A stretch of DNA of 64,000 bases from Acidobacteriota bacterium (lineage in GTDB: Bacteria; Acidobacteriota; Terriglobia; Bryobacterales; Bryobacteraceae), in NCBI GenBank assembly GCA_018268935.1, contig JAFDVS010000074.1, positions 56,032-120,031 on the forward strand, read 5' to 3'. This document shows, piece by piece, positions 59,969 through 64,000 of this stretch; the stretch's first letter is position 1, and every line of letters starts with the position of its first letter. Under the pieces are notes generated by a model. That model was not told where the DNA came from, did not search any database, and saw only the letters and a list, made by a program, of their open reading frames with translations. The translations under genes and the position numbers were made by a program.

Positions 59969-61570
59969 TTATTCGTTGGGAAGCGTACCGGCCAGGATCT
60001 GGCTCTGATACTGAGCGCGAGCGCCGCGAGCGCCGATGCCCAGCGGACGCAGAATGCGGAAGGCCACCGGATCACCCGGCTTCAGGCTCGCCTGCACCTT
60101 CTTCACATCATCGAGCGAGTTCACCGGCTGGCGGTTGATCGACACGATCACGTCCTTTTCGAGCAGTCCGATTTCATCGGCGAACGAATCGGCGATGACC
60201 TGCGTCACCAGCAGACCCGCTTTGCTCTCGGTCGGCAGACCTTCGCGCTCAGCTTCGGTCAAGGCGCGGATCGAGATGCCGAACTTCGCCTGCTGCGAGC
60301 CGCCGTCGGGAGTGCGCTCGGGAGCGTCGAGCCGCTTATTACGCGAGAAGCGCGGATCGTCGGCGAACACCTCTTCGCGATCCATGATCTTGAGGCTGAA
60401 GTCCATCTTCTTGCCTTGGCGATCGACAGTGATGTTGGCGTCGGTGCCTACCGGCATCTCGGAGACGCGGGAGACCAGATCGTCACCATCCTTCACCGGC
60501 TTGCCGTTGAGGGCGACGATGATGTCCTCGGGCTTGAGGCCGGCCTTCTCCGCCGGTCCACCCTTGGCCACCGAATCGACCAGCACGCCGCTGGTGGCGC
60601 CCATCGCCTTCAGCACTTCCGATTGCTTCTCATACTTCTGCCAGCCCACACCGATGGAACCGCGGGTGACCTTGCCATTCTTGATGATCTGGTTGTAGAC
60701 GCGAGCGGCCTGATTCACCGGCAGTGCGAATCCGATGCCCTGATAGCCACCGTTCTGCGTCGCGATGGCGGTGTTGATGCCGATCACTTCGCCGCTGATG
60801 TTCAGCAGGGGCCCGCCGGAGTTGCCGGGGTTGATGGCGGCGTCGGTCTGGATGAAGCGCTGGAACTGCTGCGCCCCGCTCACGTCGCGCGCCAGTGCGC
60901 TGACGATACCCGCGGTCACCGTGGCTTCGAAGCCGAACGGAGAGCCGATCGCCACCGCCCAATCGCCGACCTGCACGCCATCGGAATTACCGACTTTGGC
61001 GGCATTGAGGGCCTTGCCGGCGGCATCGATCTTGATCACCGCGATGTCGGTCTCGATATCGGAGCCGATGAGCTTCGCCTTGTATTCCTTGGTGTCGCCA
61101 TGCAGCTTGACGCGAATGTGGTCGGCGTTCTCAATCACGTGATGATTGGTGATGATATAGCCATTCTTATCCACAATCACGCCTGAGCCGGAGGCTTCGC
61201 GGCGGAAGCGGGGAGTAGGCATGCCTTGCCGCGGAGCGCCAAAGAAGCGCCGCAACAGATCGCCTTCCTCGTCGTCTTCGTCTTCAGAGGGCCGCCGCCG
61301 CCGAGCCGTCTCCTGCGGTTTCGGGGCATAGTCGGTCGTAATGTGAACCACTGAGGGCTCCAGCGCCTTGGCCAACTTCGTAAACTCGTTGGACATCTGT
61401 TTGGCGCTCGGGATCACCAAAGGAGTCGCGTCTGGCGCGGCCGTCTGGCCCTTCTCCGCCCTCACCCCCGTGTTGACCAGAGTCCCGATTAATATCCCAA
61501 TCGACAATGTGAACAACAGCAGGCTCGTCGATAGAAACTTCTGCTGGCGCGCTTTATGCAGGAACGACAT
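59969..61570 (-). CDS. DegP/HtrA-like periplasmic serine protease
   Basis: 533 residues. N-terminal membrane or leader segment (STSLLLFTLSIGILIGTL). The trypsin-fold triad is His in IITNHHVIENAD, Asp in ETDIAVIKI and Ser in INPGNSGGPLL. Two PDZ domains follow (SGVLVDSVAKGGPAEKAGLKPEDIIV and AGLLVTQVIADSFADEIGLLEKDVIV). An acidic and arginine-rich linker (RRRRPSEDEDDEEG) before the protease domain replaces the Q-linker. Degrades or refolds damaged periplasmic proteins. ATG at 61570 chosen to start the leader. Confidence 0.93.
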   Translation of the reverse strand: MSFLHKARQQKFLSTSLLLFTLSIGILIGTLVNTGVRAEKGQTAAPDATPLVIPSAKQMSNEFTKLAKALEPSVVHITTDYAPKPQETARRRRPSEDEDDEEGDLLRRFFGAPRQGMPTPRFRREASGSGVIVDKNGYIITNHHVIENADHIRVKLHGDTKEYKAKLIGSDIETDIAVIKIDAAGKALNAAKVGNSDGVQVGDWAVAIGSPFGFEATVTAGIVSALARDVSGAQQFQRFIQTDAAINPGNSGGPLLNISGEVIGINTAIATQNGGYQGIGFALPVNQAARVYNQIIKNGKVTRGSIGVGWQKYEKQSEVLKAMGATSGVLVDSVAKGGPAEKAGLKPEDIIVALNGKPVKDGDDLVSRVSEMPVGTDANITVDRQGKKMDFSLKIMDREEVFADDPRFSRNKRLDAPERTPDGGSQQAKFGISIRALTEAEREGLPTESKAGLLVTQVIADSFADEIGLLEKDVIVSINRQPVNSLDDVKKVQASLKPGDPVAFRILRPLGIGARGARAQYQSQILAGTLPNE

Positions 61571-61640
61571 ATTGTTTAGTGGATACCTCCCCAAGGGTAC
61601 GGTTGATTCTCATTATAGCCGCAGGAACTGATAACTGACA

Positions 61641-62525
61641 CTAAGATGGATGCTTCGGCGCACCGGCTGGTTTCAATTCCACGGCCAGTACGCCGCCGAG
61701 AATGAGCAGCGCTCCGATCGCAGCCCGTCCGGTAAGGGTTTCGCCCAGAACCAGATAGGAGGTGATGGCGGCGGAGACCGGCTCGAAGGTAAAGATCAGC
61801 GCCGCGCGCGTCGCCGTAGTGTGACGCTGTGCCCAGGCCTGCACGGTGAACGGGATCGCCGTGCACAGCACGCCGGTGAAGAGGATGGCTCCCCACACGC
61901 GGGGCGATGAGACGGCGGACGGAACCTCGGCCAAGGCAGCCATCAGACAGCAAACCACCGCGGTCACGCCCAATTGTGTGACGCTCAACAGTTCGAACGG
62001 CACCAGCGGCGAGTAACGTCCCAGCAGCAGAATGTGTCCGGCGAAGGCTACAGTACAACACAGTGAAATCGCATCCCCATATCCGATGGCCAGAGATCCT
62101 GTCGGCATCGTGAGTAGCCCCAGGCCAACGGTTGCCACCGCAATGCCCATTGCTTCGAATGGATGCGGTGCTTTCTTATAGACGAGGAACGCCAAAAAAG
62201 GTACCAGCACGCTGGAGAGTCCGGTGATGAAGGCGGACTTTGACGGCGTGGTGAAGCGGAGGCCGAAAGTCTGGAAGCAATAGGCGGCAGCGAGGCAGAG
62301 CCCGGCCCACGTGCCCGCGGCGAGTGCCAGCGACCGGTTGTGATGGGGCTGCATTGCCCGGCGTCCCAGGAACGCCAGAAGGCAGAGGGCGGCCAGCGTG
62401 AAGCGCGCGGCGAGAAACAGCCAGGTGGAAATGTGATCGAGCGTGTGTTTCACCAGCACGAAGCTGGCGCCCCAGACCAGCGTCACGGCGATGAGAGCCA
62501 GTTCTCCGCGGGTCTTGTCGGTCAC
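61641..62525 (-). CDS. EamA/DMT family transporter
   Basis: 294-residue inner-membrane protein with ten helices made of two EamA repeats: LIAVTLVWGASFVLVKHTL begins repeat one and VWGAILFTGVLCTAIPFTVQAW sits in repeat two, with AALIFTFEPVSAAITSYLVLGE as the second repeat's hallmark. Such proteins export metabolites, amino acids or nucleosides; substrate unknown. The GTG start overlaps the peptidase stop by 4 bases, so the peptidase and transporter may work together. Confidence 0.88.
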   Translation of the reverse strand: MTDKTRGELALIAVTLVWGASFVLVKHTLDHISTWLFLAARFTLAALCLLAFLGRRAMQPHHNRSLALAAGTWAGLCLAAAYCFQTFGLRFTTPSKSAFITGLSSVLVPFLAFLVYKKAPHPFEAMGIAVATVGLGLLTMPTGSLAIGYGDAISLCCTVAFAGHILLLGRYSPLVPFELLSVTQLGVTAVVCCLMAALAEVPSAVSSPRVWGAILFTGVLCTAIPFTVQAWAQRHTTATRAALIFTFEPVSAAITSYLVLGETLTGRAAIGALLILGGVLAVELKPAGAPKHPS

Positions 62526-63769
62526 GGCTGCAACAGCAGGCAGAGGGTCAACAGGATGCGCTGCAGCCCGAGTTCGCGCCCATCGGGATCGAACCATTCC
62601 TCGGGGGTGTGCGCTCCGCCGCCCTGTCCACCGGCTCCAATCGACACGGCTTCGAGGCCCATCGAGAGCGGGATATTGGCATCGGTCGAGGCACAATCGA
62701 GGTGCGCGCGGATGTGCAGATGCGCGTCCACTGCTCGCAGGTACGGCAGCAGCAGCGACTCGTCGGGGAGCACACCGCCGGGGCGTGCGCCGATCTCGCG
62801 GATCTTCGCCTGGACGCGCCCGGCAGTCGCGCGCTCGTTTTCGAGAATCACGGCCCGCTCGGTGGCGAAGGTCAGATACTGCGACAGCTCTTCGATCTTG
62901 TCCTGCTCCTCAGAGCGCACATCGAGCTTCGTGCGAGCCGAGGTGGGGATCGAGTTGACGCTGATGCCGCCATCGATCATTCCGAAGTTGAAGGACACAC
63001 GCGGGGTAATGGGGAAGCCATCTTCGAACTGCCCTTCGGTGAAGAAGTGAATGCCGCGGGAAAGCGCATGGACGGGGTTCGCCGTTCCGTGATCACTCCA
63101 GCTATGCCCGCCGGGCCCGCTGACGGTGACCTCGAAGCGGCGGCTGGCGAGGGCACGGCAGGTGATGTGATCGGTGCCCGGGCCATCGAGCACAAGATAG
63201 GTGCGGATCTTTCCGGCCAACGGCGATTGGCGGCAAAGGAAGCGCATGCCGCTCAAGTTGCCTTCGCCCTCTTCGCCGACGTTGGCGATGAGGATGGGCG
63301 ATGCACCGCAGGGCGGCTCTGCTTTCCACAGGGCGGCGAAGGCGAGGAGCGCGGCGAGACCTGCCCCGTTATCCGAGACGCCGGGTCCGCGGAAGCGGCC
63401 TTGCGGATCAAGCGATACATCCTCGGGGCGCTTGGGCGCAAGCACGGTATCGAGGTGCGCGGTGAGTGCGACGAACGGGCCTTCGCGGCGCGAATCGGGA
63501 AAGGCCACGACGTTGCCGGCGCGGTCGAGCTTCGAGTCCCAACCGAGCGAGCGGAACTGCGCGGCCATCCATTCGGCACGCTTCTCTTCGAAGAAGGTCG
63601 GTGCGGCCACTCGGCACAGGGCGAGGTGTTGCTCGGTAGTCCAGTTGCGTTGCGAGAGGAGAAACTTCGCGGCCTTCTTCACCGCGGACTGTGAAGAAAG
63701 CTCGGCCAGCGTTTTGGCGATCTTCGGGTCAGGCTTCGTCTTGCGCACTGCCTCCGTCGATAACGCCAT
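62522..63769 (-). CDS. M20 family zinc peptidase
   Basis: 415 residues. Zinc ligands: His-Asp in ALTAHLDTVLAP, Asp in GVSDNGAGLAA, Glu pair in NVGEEGEGN, and a C-terminal His in GGGAHTPEEWFDPDG. The dimerisation insert has ALASRRFEVTVSGPGGHSW. Resembles tripeptide aminopeptidase PepT or M20 carboxypeptidase relatives. AAGGAGTCAGC precedes the ATG. It lies between gltA upstream and the transporter downstream. Specific substrate unknown. Confidence 0.9.
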   Translation of the reverse strand: MALSTEAVRKTKPDPKIAKTLAELSSQSAVKKAAKFLLSQRNWTTEQHLALCRVAAPTFFEEKRAEWMAAQFRSLGWDSKLDRAGNVVAFPDSRREGPFVALTAHLDTVLAPKRPEDVSLDPQGRFRGPGVSDNGAGLAALLAFAALWKAEPPCGASPILIANVGEEGEGNLSGMRFLCRQSPLAGKIRTYLVLDGPGTDHITCRALASRRFEVTVSGPGGHSWSDHGTANPVHALSRGIHFFTEGQFEDGFPITPRVSFNFGMIDGGISVNSIPTSARTKLDVRSEEQDKIEELSQYLTFATERAVILENERATAGRVQAKIREIGARPGGVLPDESLLLPYLRAVDAHLHIRAHLDCASTDANIPLSMGLEAVSIGAGGQGGGAHTPEEWFDPDGRELGLQRILLTLCLLLQP

Positions 63770-63799
63770 GCTGACTCCTTGGGTAGGCAGTGACGCCGC

Positions 63800-64000
63800 C
63801 TACCGCTTGTCCATCGGCACGAATTCGCGGCGTGGCGAACCCAGGTAGAGTTGCTTGGGACGGGCGATCTTCTGATCGGTGTCGAGGAGCATCTCTTCGT
63901 AGTGCGTCAACCAGCCGGCCGTACGCGGGATGGCAAACATCACGGTGAACATCTCCGTGGGGATGCCCATCGCTTCGTAGATGATGCCCGAGTAGAAGTC
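63800..64000 (-). CDS. gltA: Citrate synthase, C-terminus only (5' end beyond window)
   Basis: 66 residues and the stop are visible: DFYSGIIYEAMGIPTEMFTV, AIPRTAGWLTHYEEM, KIARPKQLYLGSPRREFVP. The first stretch contains the Asp used in catalysis in type II citrate synthase and the later parts are its standard C-terminus. It catalyses the first step of the citric acid cycle. Truncation is by the window edge, and the M20 peptidase gene follows 30 bases downstream. Confidence 0.92.
   Translation of the reverse strand, partial: DFYSGIIYEAMGIPTEMFTVMFAIPRTAGWLTHYEEMLLDTDQKIARPKQLYLGSPRREFVPMDKR

Noticed and set aside
1..64000. CRISPR array, insertion sequence, integrase or prophage
   Set aside because: No regularly spaced direct repeats and no transposase, integrase or phage structural gene were recognised; the only repeated element seen is the 30-base dispersed repeat.

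Overview
The window reads as GC-rich chromosomal DNA from an acidobacterium, most likely the Bryobacterales/Solibacter lineage. The inference rests on two very large Oar-like TonB-dependent receptors with carboxypeptidase-regulatory N-termini, many Tat- or Sec-exported enzymes, ECF and ROK regulators, HAF-type secreted proteins, and three copies of a short dispersed repeat whose translation gives the tail PLADARGSE. No composition statistic or database search was run. Coding density is very high: no stretch over 300 bases lacks a gene or gene remnant, and neighbours often overlap by 1-4 bases.

Layout. 1-2.7 kb (minus): aminotransferase (cut by the edge), OB-fold partner, thiolase, small CPFC protein. 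2.8-9.6 kb: secreted PPC-domain protein, beta-helix protein, exported cysteine hydrolase, heptaheme cytochrome c, secreted FAD oxidoreductase, PmbA. 9.6-15.2 kb: a receiver domain read straight into a signal peptide and secreted domain, YggU, an exported TIM-barrel protein, hemerythrin, and a PLP enzyme of the D-threonine aldolase type. 15.2-20.9 kb (minus): M48 protease, DUF2339 membrane protein, zinc alcohol dehydrogenase, and a probable selenoprotein. 20.9-27.2 kb: Oar-like receptor, FAD oxidoreductase, ECF41-like sigma factor, SDR. 27-35.4 kb: helical protein, glycoside-hydrolase-like protein, thioesterase, ROK regulator, myo-inositol oxygenase, Gfo/Idh dehydrogenase, MFS transporter, MsrQ. 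35.4-47.1 kb: PQQ-type propeller, second Oar-like receptor, VOC protein, M81 peptidase, AsnS, and a molybdopterin oxidoreductase operon (FeS subunit, catalytic subunit, TorD chaperone). 47.2-54.5 kb: J-domain membrane protein, SDR, two decayed nucleotidyltransferase/toxin-antitoxin loci, and the rbfA-apbE-hemE-hemY run. 54.5-57.2 kb: SRP RNA, dnaX, ybaB, recR. 57.2-64 kb: large secreted HAF protein, DegP-like protease, EamA transporter, M20 peptidase, and the end of citrate synthase.

The strongest unusual signal is at 19802-20851 (minus). A peroxiredoxin/thioredoxin-fold protein fused to a DsbD-alpha-like domain is interrupted by one in-frame TGA, exactly where the first residue of the CPFC redox motif belongs. 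A hairpin with bacterial SECIS geometry follows: 7-bp upper stem, GUG loop, first loop G 22 nt after the TGA. I read it as a selenoprotein with a UPFC active site. The second is the in-frame receiver/signal-peptide fusion at 10085-11686, where the receiver's last helix doubles as the start of a signal peptide with an internal ATG. Others are the two decayed nucleotidyltransferase-linked loci, the dispersed repeat that supplies the TorD C-terminus, and a compact inositol-catabolism cluster.
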